NCBI RefSeq assembly: GCF_036099295.1
Contig: NZ_CP107976.1
Span: forward strand, 6,262,001 to 6,326,000
DNA from: Streptomyces sp. NBC_00358
GTDB lineage: Bacteria > Actinomycetota > Actinomycetes > Streptomycetales > Streptomycetaceae
DNA: 64,000 nt
Reading direction: 5' to 3'
In this document: piece by piece, positions 54,298-63,065 of the stretch
How positions within the stretch are numbered: position 1 is the stretch's first letter
Layout: every line of letters starts with the position of its first letter
Notes under the pieces: model-generated
Database searches by the model: none
What the model saw: only the letters and a program-made list of their open reading frames with translations
What the model was told of the DNA's origin: nothing
Program-made: the position numbers and the translations under genes

Positions 54298-54742
54298 CGT
54301 GCTAGCTCCTCCGAGGGGGCGCGGCCCGCGACACCCCCAAGTGCCGCAGCGTCGGTCGTGCCCCTGCCCTTTTGAGGTAAGTGGCACAGGACCGCGCCCG
54401 CTCTCTGATGGGTCGTCAGAAATGATGTGAACGGGTGGCAGGACGGGACTCCGGAAGGGGGAAGGCCCTCGGTGTTCCGGCAGGTCACCGGTGTGTGCCC
54501 GGCGCGCCGCACACGAGAACCCGAAGGGCCGGGGGCCGGGGGTGTGAATGGGTGACCGGGGCCCGCTCGCCCGCCGTTCGAGGGCTCGGCCGAGCCGGTG
54601 GACCGGTCGGTGAACTCCGGTCGCGAGGCGCCCGTTCGAACACGTTTCCACCGTCACCGGCGGAGGGATGTGGATGTCGTGTGGAGACCGGCCGGCGGAG
54701 GAGGACTAGGACCCGCCCTCGGCGGACATGCTCCGGACAAGT
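54298..54742. other. Gap with no supported gene
   Basis: ORFs on both strands are short, Arg/Gly/Pro-rich and unlike known proteins. No repeats or clear promoter motifs other than the ribosome site of the gene at 54297 are seen. Confidence 0.5.
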
Positions 54743-54776
54743 CGTGGGCAGGCGAACCTGACGGCGCCTGCCCACG
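54743..54776. terminator. Hairpin, possibly a bidirectional terminator
   Basis: CGTGGGCAGGC (54743-54753) and GCCTGCCCACG (54766-54776) form a perfect 11-bp stem with a 12-nt loop in non-coding DNA downstream of the M4 gene. Confidence 0.55.
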
Positions 54777-54819
54777 GCGACCGGAGGGCGTCCGGGGCCG
54801 GAGACCGCCCGGGTCCGGA

Positions 54820-54842
54820 GGGCTCCCCGGTCCGGGGAGCCC
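54820..54842 (-). terminator. Terminator of the secreted M4 protease gene
   Basis: GGGCTCCCCGG-T-CCGGGGAGCCC is a perfect 11-1-11 palindrome, 58 nt beyond the stop of the minus-strand protease gene. Confidence 0.65.
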
Positions 54843-54899
54843 ACGGGGTGCGCGGCCGACGGGGACGCGCGGCGTCCGGGACCGAAGTGCCCGGGGCGG

Positions 54900-56543
54900 T
54901 CAGCCCACGGAGACCGCCGACCAGGCCGCCGCCACGGCCTCGTGCTCGGTGCTGCCCGCTCCGTACAGGTCCTTGGCCGCGTTCAGCGTGGCGGTGCGCG
55001 CGCCCGCGTAGTTGGTCGACGAGGTCATGTAGACCGTCAGCGCGCGGTACCAGATCTTGCCGACCTTGTCGTGGCCGATGCCGTTGACCGTGGCGCCGTT
55101 GCAGGTGGGGGAGTCGTAGGCGACCCCGTTGACCGTCTTCGCGCCGCTGCCCTCGGAGAGAAGATAGGCGAAGTGGTTGGCGACGCCGGAGGAGTAGTGG
55201 ACGTCGAGGTTGCCGACCGAACTGCTCCAGCAGTCGGCCGAGTTGCCGTCCTTGGAGGGCTTGTCCATGAAGCGGAGCGCGGGCCTGCCGAAACCGGGGC
55301 GGACGATCTTCTCGCCGATCAGGTAGTCACCCGGGTCCGAGGCGTTGTCCGCGTACCACTCCACCATGGTGCCGAAGATGTCGGACGTGGCCTCGTTCAG
55401 GCCGCCGGACTCGCCCGAGTACGTCAGCGCGGCCGTCTTCGAGGTCACGCCGTGCGACATCTCGTGCCCGGCGACGTCCAGTGCGACCAGCGGCCCGAAC
55501 GTCGAGCCGTCACCGTCCCCGTACGTCATGCAGAAGCAACTGTCGTCCCAGAAGGCGTTGTTGTAGTTGGTGCCGTAGTGCACGCGGTTGTACGACCCCT
55601 TGCCGTCGCCCGCGATGCCGTTCCTGCCGTGGACGTTCTTGTAGTAGTCCCACGTCTCGTCGGTGCCGTACTGCGCGTCCACCGCGGCGGAGGAGCGGTC
55701 CGAAGTCGCCCCGGTGCCCCAGTGGTTGTCCGCGTCGGTGAAGAGTGTCGCGGGCGCCCGGCTGATGCAGATCCCGAAGATGCACAGGTCCGTCTTGTTC
55801 GCCGCGTCGCCGGTGTACGTGTTCCCGCGCGTCGGGTCCTTCAGCTGGTACGTCGATCCGGAGGCCGTCGTCTCCAGCGGAACGGTGCCGCTGTAGAGCG
55901 AGTCGCCGTCGCCCGCCGCCGTCTCGACGCTGTCCCACGCGTCGATCCGCGCGCCGCTGCGGGCGTCGGTCAGGACCGTGCGGGCGACCGGGTTGCCGAG
56001 CGGGTCCCGGGCCACCGCGTCGGTGCGCCAGGCGAGCCTCGGAGTGCCGTGCAGGGCGTCGACGACCAGCCGTGGCTTCGCCGTCACCTTCCTCAGCGTC
56101 TCACCGGGGTTGGCGGCGCGCAGCGCGTTCACCGCCAGACCGGCCGCCTTCGCTCCGGACAGCTCGGGGGTGACACTCGTCAGCGAAATGGCCTTCCTCG
56201 TCGCGCGGTTCGCGCCGCGGTAGGCACCGTCCGGGGCCAGATGAACCACGAAGTCACCGCCGAGAACCGGGAGTTCGCGGTACGTCCGGTCGTACCGCAC
56301 ATGCTGGGTGCCGTCCTTGTCGACGACGACGTCCCGGACGGAGGTGTGCTGCGCCGAGGTGAGGCCCAGGTCCGTGGCGTGGGCCACCAGCGCCGAGACC
56401 GCGTTCTCGATCGCGGTGTCCCGGGTCGGCCGGGCTTCGGCGTTCGCGGCGGGGGCGAGCGCGGCGGCCAGCAGGGTGGCCGTCGTCACGGCCGCTCCGG
56501 CGGTGGCGAGAGAGGAACCTCGGATGTGCCGTATTCGACTCAT
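54900..56543 (-). CDS. Secreted M4 (thermolysin-type) neutral metalloprotease
   Basis: The 547-aa preproenzyme has a signal peptide (1-36, ending ANA-EA). An FTP/PepSY propeptide (about 40-200) includes RYDRTYRELPVLGGDFVVHL. A catalytic M4 domain (about 225-547) has zinc motif H-E-M-S-H and G-G-L-N-E-A-T-S-D with the third ligand, plus D-V-H-Y-S-S-G-V-A-N-H-F-A-Y near the catalytic His. It degrades proteins outside the cell. ATG 56543 follows AAGGAG. A clear promoter with a palindrome in its spacer lies about 115 bp upstream. Confidence 0.95.
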   Translation of the reverse strand: MSRIRHIRGSSLATAGAAVTTATLLAAALAPAANAEARPTRDTAIENAVSALVAHATDLGLTSAQHTSVRDVVVDKDGTQHVRYDRTYRELPVLGGDFVVHLAPDGAYRGANRATRKAISLTSVTPELSGAKAAGLAVNALRAANPGETLRKVTAKPRLVVDALHGTPRLAWRTDAVARDPLGNPVARTVLTDARSGARIDAWDSVETAAGDGDSLYSGTVPLETTASGSTYQLKDPTRGNTYTGDAANKTDLCIFGICISRAPATLFTDADNHWGTGATSDRSSAAVDAQYGTDETWDYYKNVHGRNGIAGDGKGSYNRVHYGTNYNNAFWDDSCFCMTYGDGDGSTFGPLVALDVAGHEMSHGVTSKTAALTYSGESGGLNEATSDIFGTMVEWYADNASDPGDYLIGEKIVRPGFGRPALRFMDKPSKDGNSADCWSSSVGNLDVHYSSGVANHFAYLLSEGSGAKTVNGVAYDSPTCNGATVNGIGHDKVGKIWYRALTVYMTSSTNYAGARTATLNAAKDLYGAGSTEHEAVAAAWSAVSVG

Positions 56544-56655
56544 CGGTCTCCTTGGAAAGGTGCCTTGGGGAGGGCGCGTGGGGGAGAGGGGCATGCGTGG
56601 GGCAGGGGTGAGGGGGGGAGAGGTGCGTGGGGGGAGGCGCTGAGAGCTGACTCAG

Positions 56656-56684
56656 ATTTAAAGGTGCATGACATGCCCTGTCCA
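56656..56684 (-). promoter_or_regulatory. M4 protease promoter with palindrome in the spacer
   Basis: On the minus strand TGGACA (56684-56679) and TTAAAT (56661-56656) are 17 bp apart. The spacer holds GCATG-T-CATGC (56676-56666), a perfect 5-1-5 palindrome suited to a repressor or MerR/LysR-like activator. A CGG-free, AT-richer stretch here contrasts with the surroundings. Confidence 0.55.
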
Positions 56685-56752
56685 TAGGGCCTGTCGGGTG
56701 CGTGCGGGATGCGGCGAGAATCGTTTCCGTACCCTCACGAATGGAGGCGATC

Positions 56753-57079
56753 ATGGAACTGCCGGCCTGCCTGACCGTCCTGACCACGACGGACGCGGCG
56801 GAGAAGGCGGGGGAGCTGGCCCGTGGCGCGGTGGCGGCGCGGGTCGCGGCCTGCGCGCAGATCTCGGGGCCGGTCACCTCCGTCTACCGCTGGGAGGGCG
56901 CCGTACGGACCGACTCCGAGTGGCAGATCCAGTTCAAGACGACCGTGGCGCGCTACCCCGCGCTGGAGGCGTATCTCCTGGACGCCCACGGCTACGACAC
57001 ACCCGAGATCATCGCGACCCCGGTCGTGGCGGGGAGCCCGGACTATCTGCGCTGGCTGGAGGAGGAGACGGCCCCTTGA
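56753..57079 (+). CDS. cutA: CutA-family divalent cation tolerance protein
   Basis: The 108-aa trimeric ferredoxin-like protein has TVLTTTDAAEKAGELARGAV at the start, ACAQISGPVTSVYRWEGAV and the C-terminal PEIIATPVVAGSPDYLRWLEE, all CutA hallmarks. It is linked to copper and other divalent metal tolerance. ATG 56753 is chosen: GGAGG lies 5 nt before. In-frame ATGs at 56702 and 56741 are alternatives. It overlaps the next gene by TTGA. Confidence 0.92.
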   Translation: MELPACLTVLTTTDAAEKAGELARGAVAARVAACAQISGPVTSVYRWEGAVRTDSEWQIQFKTTVARYPALEAYLLDAHGYDTPEIIATPVVAGSPDYLRWLEEETAP

Positions 57080-57543
57080 GCCGCCCGAGCTCCTTCGGTG
57101 AAGCGGAACTGCCCTTCTTCGTCTACGGCACCCTGCGCCCCGGCGAGCACAACCACGACCTGTTCCTGCGCGGCCGGACCCGGTCCGAGGAGCCCGCACG
57201 GATGCGCGGGCTCTCGCTGTACGCGGGGCCCGGATACCCGTACGCCGTCGAGGAACCCGGCGGCGTGGTGAGCGGCGAACTCGTGACCGCGCTCTCCGGG
57301 GCGTACCGGGAACTCCTCGCGGCACTGGACGAGTTGGAGGAGTACACGCCGGGCGATCCGCGCAACCTGTACGAGCGGGTCGTGCGCGAGGCCGTGCGAG
57401 GGGACGGCCGCACGGCCGTACGGGCCTGGGTGTACGTTGCCGCCCCCGCGGTCGCCTCCCGCCTGCGCACCGACGGCAAGCCGGTCGAGAACGGTGACTG
57501 GCACGGCGACGGGGGAGACACCCCGGCGCGCCGGCCCGGCTGA
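57076..57543 (+). CDS. Gamma-glutamylcyclotransferase-like (AIG2/GGCT) protein
   Basis: The 155-aa product has F-V-Y-G-T-L-R-P-G-E-H-N near the start, the substrate-binding signature of the GGCT fold, and the acidic catalytic region in DELEEYTPGDPRNLYERVV. It may cleave gamma-glutamyl amines to 5-oxoproline. The start is TTG 57076, overlapping the cutA stop (TTGA) and preceded by GAGGAG; no ATG or GTG lies near the domain start. Translational coupling to cutA is likely. Confidence 0.85.
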   Translation: MSRPSSFGEAELPFFVYGTLRPGEHNHDLFLRGRTRSEEPARMRGLSLYAGPGYPYAVEEPGGVVSGELVTALSGAYRELLAALDELEEYTPGDPRNLYERVVREAVRGDGRTAVRAWVYVAAPAVASRLRTDGKPVENGDWHGDGGDTPARRPG

Positions 57544-57592
57544 GGCGCCCGGCAGGACGCGTCGCGCGAGGCCGCGCCGACGGCCGGGGACG

Positions 57593-57609
57593 GGCCCGCC
57601 GAGCGGGCC
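57593..57609 (+). terminator. Hairpin after the GGCT gene
   Basis: GGCCCGC (57593-57599) and GCGGGCC (57603-57609) form a 7-bp stem with a CGA loop, 50 nt after the stop. Other weaker stems follow in this very GC-rich gap. Confidence 0.4.
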
Positions 57610-57762
57610 GGGATCCGGGTGGCAGGCGGCTCCGCACCTGGCGCCGCGGCGCGCGAGGGGGTTCCGGCGGGCGGGGGGGCCCGCCGTGCCGGGTGCACCC
57701 GTGCGGGTGGCGGCCCCGTGCGCCCCCGGCGGCGCGGGTGTTCCCGCATCTAGGGTCCGGCC

Positions 57763-57975
57763 ATGACCGACCGTGACTTGACCAGGCGACGTGTCCTCGC
57801 GCTCAGCGGGGCGGCCGTCGGCGCCGCCCTGGGCATCGGGCTCGGCTCCTGCTCGGCGGACCCCGGGCCGGGCGGACACTCCGGCACCGGCACCACCACC
57901 AACACCGGTTCCGATTCGACCCGGGCCCCCAAGCCCGTCGAGCGGCCCGGGACGCAGGGCCCGAACGGGGGCTGA
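57763..57975 (+). CDS. Small lipoprotein, unknown function (70 aa)
   Basis: The 70-aa product starts MTDRDLTRRRVLALSGAAVG and has lipobox L-G-S-C30 after a twin-arginine-like R8-R9-R10. The mature part is a 40-residue Gly/Thr/Pro tail with no fold, so it is a minimal surface lipopeptide. The ATG lies 6 nt after TAGGGT (57751-57756) with no ribosome site, so a leaderless mRNA is likely. No family is recognised. Confidence 0.6.
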   Translation: MTDRDLTRRRVLALSGAAVGAALGIGLGSCSADPGPGGHSGTGTTTNTGSDSTRAPKPVERPGTQGPNGG

Positions 57976-58033
57976 CCCGAAGGACATCGAGGCCGCCGCC
58001 GGTGCGCCAGGTGATGTGGTGCCAGGCCCCCGT

Positions 58034-58756
58034 CTAGCGGGCCGAGGCGAGCGCCCGGGCCACCCCGTGCTCCTTCGGCCCCAGGAAACGCGGATCCGGC
58101 TCGAACACCGCGTCCAGCGCGGCCTTGCCCGCCGCGAAGATCTCCCGGGTGCCGCCGTAGTACCAGGTGGCGTCGTGCTTGGCGTCGACGCCGATGCCGT
58201 ACGAGCGGACGCCCGCCGCCTGGCACAGCGCGAGAGCGCGGCGGATGTGGAAGCCCTGGCTGATCAGGACCGCCTCGTGGACACCGAAGATCCTGCGGGC
58301 GCGGACGCAGGAGTCCCAGGTGTCGAAGCCGGCGTAGTCGCTGACGATCCGGCGCGCGGGCACCCCGTGCGCCGTCAGATAGGAACGCATCGCGTCGGGC
58401 TCGTCGTAGTCCTTGCGGCTGTTGTCGCCGGTGACGAGGACGACCTTGATCCGGCCCTCCCGGTACAGCTTCGCGGCGGCGTCCAGGCGGTGGGCGAGAT
58501 ACAGGGACGGGCCGCCGTCCGACAGACCCGCGCCGAACACGATGGCGACCTCGGTGCGCGGAGCGTCCGCGGTGGTCCGCAGCCGGTCGCCCGTGGCCAC
58601 GTACAGCCAGGTGGCCGGGAGTAGCGCCAGCACGCACAGCACCATCAGCGCCTGCACGGCCCGCCGTTGTCCCTTGCGCGTACGCGGCAGGGGCGGCAGA
58701 CGGAGCAGACGGGGTCGGCGGAAGCTCGGGCGCTTCGGGCGCGGCAGGCGCGGCAT
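58034..58756 (-). CDS. SanA/YdcF-like (DUF218) membrane protein
   Basis: The 240-aa protein has a basic Pro/Arg N-terminus (RLPRPKRPSFRRPRLLRLPP), one TM (about 35-53) and an extracytoplasmic DUF218 domain (about 68-215). It has VAIVFGAGLSDGG, VTGDNSRKDYDEPDAM and the SQGFHIRRAL motif. E. coli SanA affects envelope permeability to vancomycin; the biochemical role is unsettled. ATG 58756 follows GGGGGA. It is divergent from the CbiX-like gene. Confidence 0.88.
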   Translation of the reverse strand: MPRLPRPKRPSFRRPRLLRLPPLPRTRKGQRRAVQALMVLCVLALLPATWLYVATGDRLRTTADAPRTEVAIVFGAGLSDGGPSLYLAHRLDAAAKLYREGRIKVVLVTGDNSRKDYDEPDAMRSYLTAHGVPARRIVSDYAGFDTWDSCVRARRIFGVHEAVLISQGFHIRRALALCQAAGVRSYGIGVDAKHDATWYYGGTREIFAAGKAALDAVFEPDPRFLGPKEHGVARALASAR

Positions 58757-59125
58757 GATCGATGTCCCCCAGGTGTCGTCACGCGCGGCGGCGCGGGGGC
58801 CGGCCGGCGCGTGCGGCGGTGCTCGCGTCGGCCGGGTCCGGCCTCCGCAGCCGATTCCGCTTCGGTTCTCGGCTCGCTTCTCGTCTGTTCGTCGCTGTGC
58901 CCGCCGGTGCGGCTCCCGTGCCGGATTCCGCGTCGCCGTTCGTCATATGAGGACGCATCGTAAGGCCGTTCGGTTCGCCCGCCTCCACCGGCCTCGGGCA
59001 CCCGGCAGGAAGGAGTCGCAGGTGGGAGCGGCTCACACCGTGCCGCAGCCGCCCGGTGAACCGACGGAAAACACCCGTCATACCCATGCAACGGCCCGGC
59101 AACCTCCTACCGCCAGGATCGATCC
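58757..59125. other. 369-bp divergent gap before the CbiX-like gene
   Basis: A 60-codon frame (58946-59129) ends in an ATGA overlap with the next gene, but its Arg/Pro/Thr composition and lack of a ribosome site argue against a real gene. I looked for a cobalamin riboswitch, as the next gene is a tetrapyrrole chelatase relative, and did not find the B12-box. A CAGGAT -10-like box (59114-59119) ends 6 nt before the next ATG. Confidence 0.45.
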
Positions 59126-60046
59126 ATGACGGCGTCGAACCCCGCTCGCGACGAGTCCTCCCAACGCCCCGGCGGCCCGCCGCCCCGCGGCGCCCATCCC
59201 GAAGGCCACCTCGACAGTACGGCGCAACTCATGAACCGGATCGCCGGCCAACTCGGCAGCCAGCTCAGCCTCGTCTCGCTCGACGGCACCCGGCGTCCGC
59301 CGCCGCCCGCGCTGGTCCTGGTCGCCCACGGCAGCCGCGACCCGCGCGCCCTGGCCACCGTGCGCTCCCTGATGGAACGCGTCCGCGAGCTGCGCCCGCA
59401 CCTGTCCGTGCGCCTCGGCCACATCGAGCTCAACGAGCCCCCGCTCCGCGACACACTCGCCTCCCTGGCCGGCCGGGAGGACGCCGTCCTCGTACCCCTG
59501 CTGCTCGGTCGCGGCTACCACGTACGGCGCGACATCCCCGAGACCGCGGCGGCCGTTCCCGGCCTGCGCGCCCGCGTCGCCGATCCGCTCGGCCCGCACC
59601 CGCTGCTCGTGGAAACGCTCTACGCCCGTCTGGTCGACGCCGGTTGGCGCACCAGGATGAGCGACTCGGCCCGGCGCGCGAGCGCCGTCGTCCTCGCGTC
59701 CGCCGGGTCCCGTGCCCCGGACTCGGCCGCCGACACCCGCCGCACCGCCCAACTGCTCGCCGAACGACTCGGTGTGCCGGTCGTCCCGGCGTACGCCTCC
59801 GCGGCCGCGCCGACCGTCCCCGCCGCCGTGCGCTCCCTCGCCGCCCGGGGCCGCCACCGGATCGCCGTCGCCTCGTACTTCACCGCTCCCGGCCGCTTCG
59901 CCACGCAGAGCGCCGAGGCCGCCCCCTGGATCTGCGCCGAACCCCTGGGCGACCACCCGGCGATGGCCCGGCTGGTCCTGCACCGCTACGACCAGGCCGT
60001 CGCGGCCCCCGAGTCCGCCCGGGAGCGCACCCTGGTCCCGGCCTGA
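59126..60046 (+). CDS. Sirohydrochlorin chelatase-like protein (CbiX family)
   Basis: The 306-aa protein has two CbiX-like halves. The first begins ALVLVAHGSRDPRAL with the metal-binding H68, and VPLLLGRGYHVRRDIPE carries a second His. The second half (AVVLASAGSRAPDSAADTRR) has lost the His of the motif (A-S-A-G-S instead of A-H-G-S), so it may be structural. The family inserts Co, Ni or Fe into sirohydrochlorin; here Fe for sirohaem is plausible, as NirB needs it, but the gene is 10 kb away. A 60-residue disordered N-terminus is extra. Confidence 0.8.
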   Translation: MTASNPARDESSQRPGGPPPRGAHPEGHLDSTAQLMNRIAGQLGSQLSLVSLDGTRRPPPPALVLVAHGSRDPRALATVRSLMERVRELRPHLSVRLGHIELNEPPLRDTLASLAGREDAVLVPLLLGRGYHVRRDIPETAAAVPGLRARVADPLGPHPLLVETLYARLVDAGWRTRMSDSARRASAVVLASAGSRAPDSAADTRRTAQLLAERLGVPVVPAYASAAAPTVPAAVRSLAARGRHRIAVASYFTAPGRFATQSAEAAPWICAEPLGDHPAMARLVLHRYDQAVAAPESARERTLVPA

Positions 60047-60127
60047 ACCCGACGCCTCCCGCACGCCTGACACCGCGCGGACGGCGGCCGCGTCCCGATT
60101 GTCACCGCCTGCGTCTACTGTCGGTAC

Positions 60128-61582
60128 ATGGAAGGCATGGCACCGAGGACCGAAGACACCGCACCGCAGGCACACGGGAACAACACCGCGCACGAGAACA
60201 AGACGCCGCACGAGAACGACACCGCGCACCACGAGTACGACGTGTCGGCCGTCGAGCGCTGGGCCGTCGAGCCCGACAAACGCCCCGGCCGCACCGCCTT
60301 CCAGCGCGACCGCGCCCGCGTGCTGCACTCCGCGGCCCTGCGCCGACTCGCGGGCAAGACCCAGGTCGTCACCCCCGGCACCCTTCCCCAGGTGCTCGGT
60401 CCCGCCGGATCGGGCGGAGCGCCCATCCAGGTGTGGGACGCCAGTCCGCGGACGCGGCTGACCCACTCCCTGGAGTGCGCCCAGGTGGGCCGCGAACTGG
60501 GCGCCGCGCTCGGCTGCGACCCGGACCTGGTCGAGGCGGCCTGCCTCTCGCACGACCTGGGCCACCCGCCCTTCGGACACAACGGCGAACAGGCGCTCAA
60601 CGAATTCGCCGAGGACTGCGGCGGGTTCGAGGGCAACGCCCAGTCGCTGCGGCTGCTCACCCGGATCGAGCCCAAGCGCTTCGTGCGCAGCGACATGGTG
60701 ACCTCGGCCGCCGCCGCACCGGACGACGACCTCGTCAGCGTCGGCCTCAACCTCACCCGCGCCGCCCTCGACGCCGCCACCAAGTACCCCTGGCCGAGAG
60801 GCGCCCGTCCCGCCGACCCGAAGTCCCCGAAATTCGGGGTCTACGAGGACGACCGGCCGGTCTTCGACTGGATCCGCCAGGGCGCCCCCGGCACGCGTAC
60901 CTGCTTCGAGGCCCAGGTGATGGACTGGTCCGACGACGTGGCCTACTCGGTGCACGACGTCGAGGACGGCCTGCACGCCGGCCACATCGACACCGCGAGC
61001 CTGCACTCCGAACCGGAACGCCAGGAGATCTTCGCCGTCGCCATCGGGCGGTACGTGCCCGACGACACCGATCCGGCCGAGCTGTCCGAGGCCCTCGACC
61101 GGCTCCTCCGCCAGGAGTGGTGGCCGCACGGATACGACGGATCGGGCGTCGCGCAGGCCCGGCTGAAGGACGCCACCAGCCAGCTCATCGGCCGTTTCTG
61201 CCTGGCCGCGGAGGGCGCGACCCGCGCGCGGTACGGCAGCGGACGCCTCACCCGGTACGCGGCGGAACTGGTCGTCCCGCGTGACGCCCGGTACGAGTGC
61301 GCCGTCCTCAAGGCGGTCGCCGACCGGTACGTGATGCAGCGCGCCGAGCAGGAGCGGCTCCGCGCCGACCAGCGGATCGTCGTCGCCGAGCTCGCCGAGG
61401 CGCTCACCGCCCGCGCCCCCGAGGTACTGGACCCGCAGTTCCGGGCGCTGTTCGAGCACGCGACCGACGACCGAGCCCGCAAGCGGGCGATCGTCGACCA
61501 GATCGCATCCCTCACGGATGCCTCGGCGCGTTCCCTGCACCTCAGGCTCACCACGCGTTCCCATGGGAGCGGACAAGTGTGA
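60128..61582 (+). CDS. dgt: Deoxyguanosinetriphosphate triphosphohydrolase-like protein
   Basis: The 484-aa HD-domain hydrolase splits dNTPs to deoxynucleoside and triphosphate. The metal site is visible as [17 protein letters not shown] (first His) and [11 protein letters not shown] (HD motif), then [16 protein letters not shown] with the last Asp. The first 40 residues hold a His/Glu/Asn repeat ([15 protein letters not shown]) not typical of Dgt. ATG 60128 lies 6 nt after TACTGT with no ribosome site. The gene precedes dnaG closely, as in many actinobacteria. Confidence 0.94.
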   Translation: MEGMAPRTEDTAPQAHGNNTAHENKTPHENDTAHHEYDVSAVERWAVEPDKRPGRTAFQRDRARVLHSAALRRLAGKTQVVTPGTLPQVLGPAGSGGAPIQVWDASPRTRLTHSLECAQVGRELGAALGCDPDLVEAACLSHDLGHPPFGHNGEQALNEFAEDCGGFEGNAQSLRLLTRIEPKRFVRSDMVTSAAAAPDDDLVSVGLNLTRAALDAATKYPWPRGARPADPKSPKFGVYEDDRPVFDWIRQGAPGTRTCFEAQVMDWSDDVAYSVHDVEDGLHAGHIDTASLHSEPERQEIFAVAIGRYVPDDTDPAELSEALDRLLRQEWWPHGYDGSGVAQARLKDATSQLIGRFCLAAEGATRARYGSGRLTRYAAELVVPRDARYECAVLKAVADRYVMQRAEQERLRADQRIVVAELAEALTARAPEVLDPQFRALFEHATDDRARKRAIVDQIASLTDASARSLHLRLTTRSHGSGQV

Positions 61583-61675
61583 CCCTGCGTGGCCTGATCG
61601 GGCCACTACCCCTTCCCGCATCACGCTCCGTGCGGGACGCTCGCATATGGCGACATCCTTACGAGGAGGCATCAA

Positions 61676-62941
61676 GTGGTCGACGCGGATCAGACATTCG
61701 TCATCGTCGGAGGAGGCCTGGCAGGCGCCAAGGCGGCCGAGACGCTCCGAGCGGAGGGCTTCACCGGCCGCGTGATACTGATCTGCGACGAGCGCGACCA
61801 CCCCTACGAACGTCCGCCGCTGTCCAAGGGCTACCTCCTCGGCAAGGAGGAGCGCGACAGCGTCTTCGTGCACGAACCCGCCTGGTACGCGCAGAACGAC
61901 ATCGAGCTGCACCTCGGCCAGACCGTCGACGCCATCGACCGCACGGCCAGAACCGTCCGGTTCGGCGACGACGGCACCCTTGTCCACTACGACAAACTGC
62001 TCATCGTCACCGGCGCCGAGCCGCGTCGCCTCGACATCCCGGGCACCGACCTCGCCGGCGTCCACCACCTGCGCCGCCTCGCCCACGCCGAGCGCCTCAA
62101 GGGCGTCCTCGCCGCGCTGGGCCGGGACAACGGCCATCTCGTCATCGCCGGAGCCGGCTGGATCGGCCTGGAGGTCGCCGCCGCGGCCCGCGAGTACGGC
62201 GCCGAGGTCACCGTCGTCGAACCCGCGGCGACCCCGCTGCACAACGTGCTCGGGCCCGAACTGGGCCAGCTCTTCGCCGAACTGCACCGCGAGCACGGCG
62301 TCCGCTTCCACTTCGGGGCCCAGCTCACCGAGATCGTCGGCCAGGACGGCATGGTGCTGGCCGCCCGTACCGACGACGGCGAGGAGCACCCCGCCCACGA
62401 CGTCCTCGCGGCCATCGGCGCCGCCCCGCGCACCGGCCTCGCCGAGGCCGCGGGCCTGGAGCTGGCCGAGCGGGCGCACGGCGGCGGCATCGCGGTCGAC
62501 GAACGGCTGCGCACCTCCGACCCCGATGTGTACGCCGCCGGTGACGTCGCCTCCTTCCACCACAGCCTCTTCGGCACCCGGCTGCGCGTCGAGCACTGGG
62601 CCAACGCCCTCAACGGCGGACCGGCCGCCGCCCGCTCGATGCTGGGCCGCGGAACGACGTACGACCGCGTGCCCTACTTCTTCTCGGACCAGTACGACGT
62701 GGGCCTGGAGTACTCGGGCTGGGCGCCCCCGGGGTCGTACGACGAGGTGGTGATCCGCGGCGACGCGGGCAAGCGGGAGTTCATCGCCTTCTGGGTGAAG
62801 GAGGGGAGACTGCTGGCCGGGATGAACGTGAATGTGTGGGACGTCACGGACCCCATCCAGCGGCTCATCCGATCCCGGGCCCGGGTGGACACCGACGCGC
62901 TCGCCGACCCGCATGTTCCGCTGGAGAGCCTGGCCCCCTGA
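61676..62941 (+). CDS. FAD-dependent NAD(P)H oxidoreductase (ferredoxin/rubredoxin reductase type)
   Basis: The 421-aa flavoprotein has an FAD motif V-G-G-G-L-A-G-A-K-A-A-E near the start and an NAD(P) motif G-A-G-W-I-G-L-E-V-A. The late FAD motif is TSDPDVYAAGDVA. A C-terminal reductase domain (about 325-410) contains FFSDQYDVGLEYSGWA. It belongs with the rhodocoxin/putidaredoxin reductases that feed electrons to ferredoxins and P450s, but no P450 or ferredoxin is encoded beside it. GTG 61676 follows GAGGAGG. Confidence 0.92.
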   Translation: MVDADQTFVIVGGGLAGAKAAETLRAEGFTGRVILICDERDHPYERPPLSKGYLLGKEERDSVFVHEPAWYAQNDIELHLGQTVDAIDRTARTVRFGDDGTLVHYDKLLIVTGAEPRRLDIPGTDLAGVHHLRRLAHAERLKGVLAALGRDNGHLVIAGAGWIGLEVAAAAREYGAEVTVVEPAATPLHNVLGPELGQLFAELHREHGVRFHFGAQLTEIVGQDGMVLAARTDDGEEHPAHDVLAAIGAAPRTGLAEAAGLELAERAHGGGIAVDERLRTSDPDVYAAGDVASFHHSLFGTRLRVEHWANALNGGPAAARSMLGRGTTYDRVPYFFSDQYDVGLEYSGWAPPGSYDEVVIRGDAGKREFIAFWVKEGRLLAGMNVNVWDVTDPIQRLIRSRARVDTDALADPHVPLESLAP

Positions 62942-63065
62942 CGGGCCGGCCGGCGGGCTCCCGCACCGCCCAGGCGCCGGGGAATCCGGGGGCGCGCCCT
63001 CGGACCCCGGCCGCCGGTCGTTCACCTGCCCCTGGAGTGTCGGTGCGGCCCCGTAGAATCACCAC

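Noticed and set aside
58757-59125. Possible cobalamin riboswitch before the chelatase-like gene
   Set aside because: I could not find a B12-box-like sequence or the expected core stems.
58946-59129. 60-codon ORF ending in an ATGA overlap with the CbiX-like gene
   Set aside because: No ribosome site, Arg/Pro/Thr-rich, no family. The overlap is probably chance.
59078-63025. 1315-codon minus-strand ORF
   Set aside because: Spans the CbiX-like, dgt and oxidoreductase genes in antisense; typical high-GC artefact.
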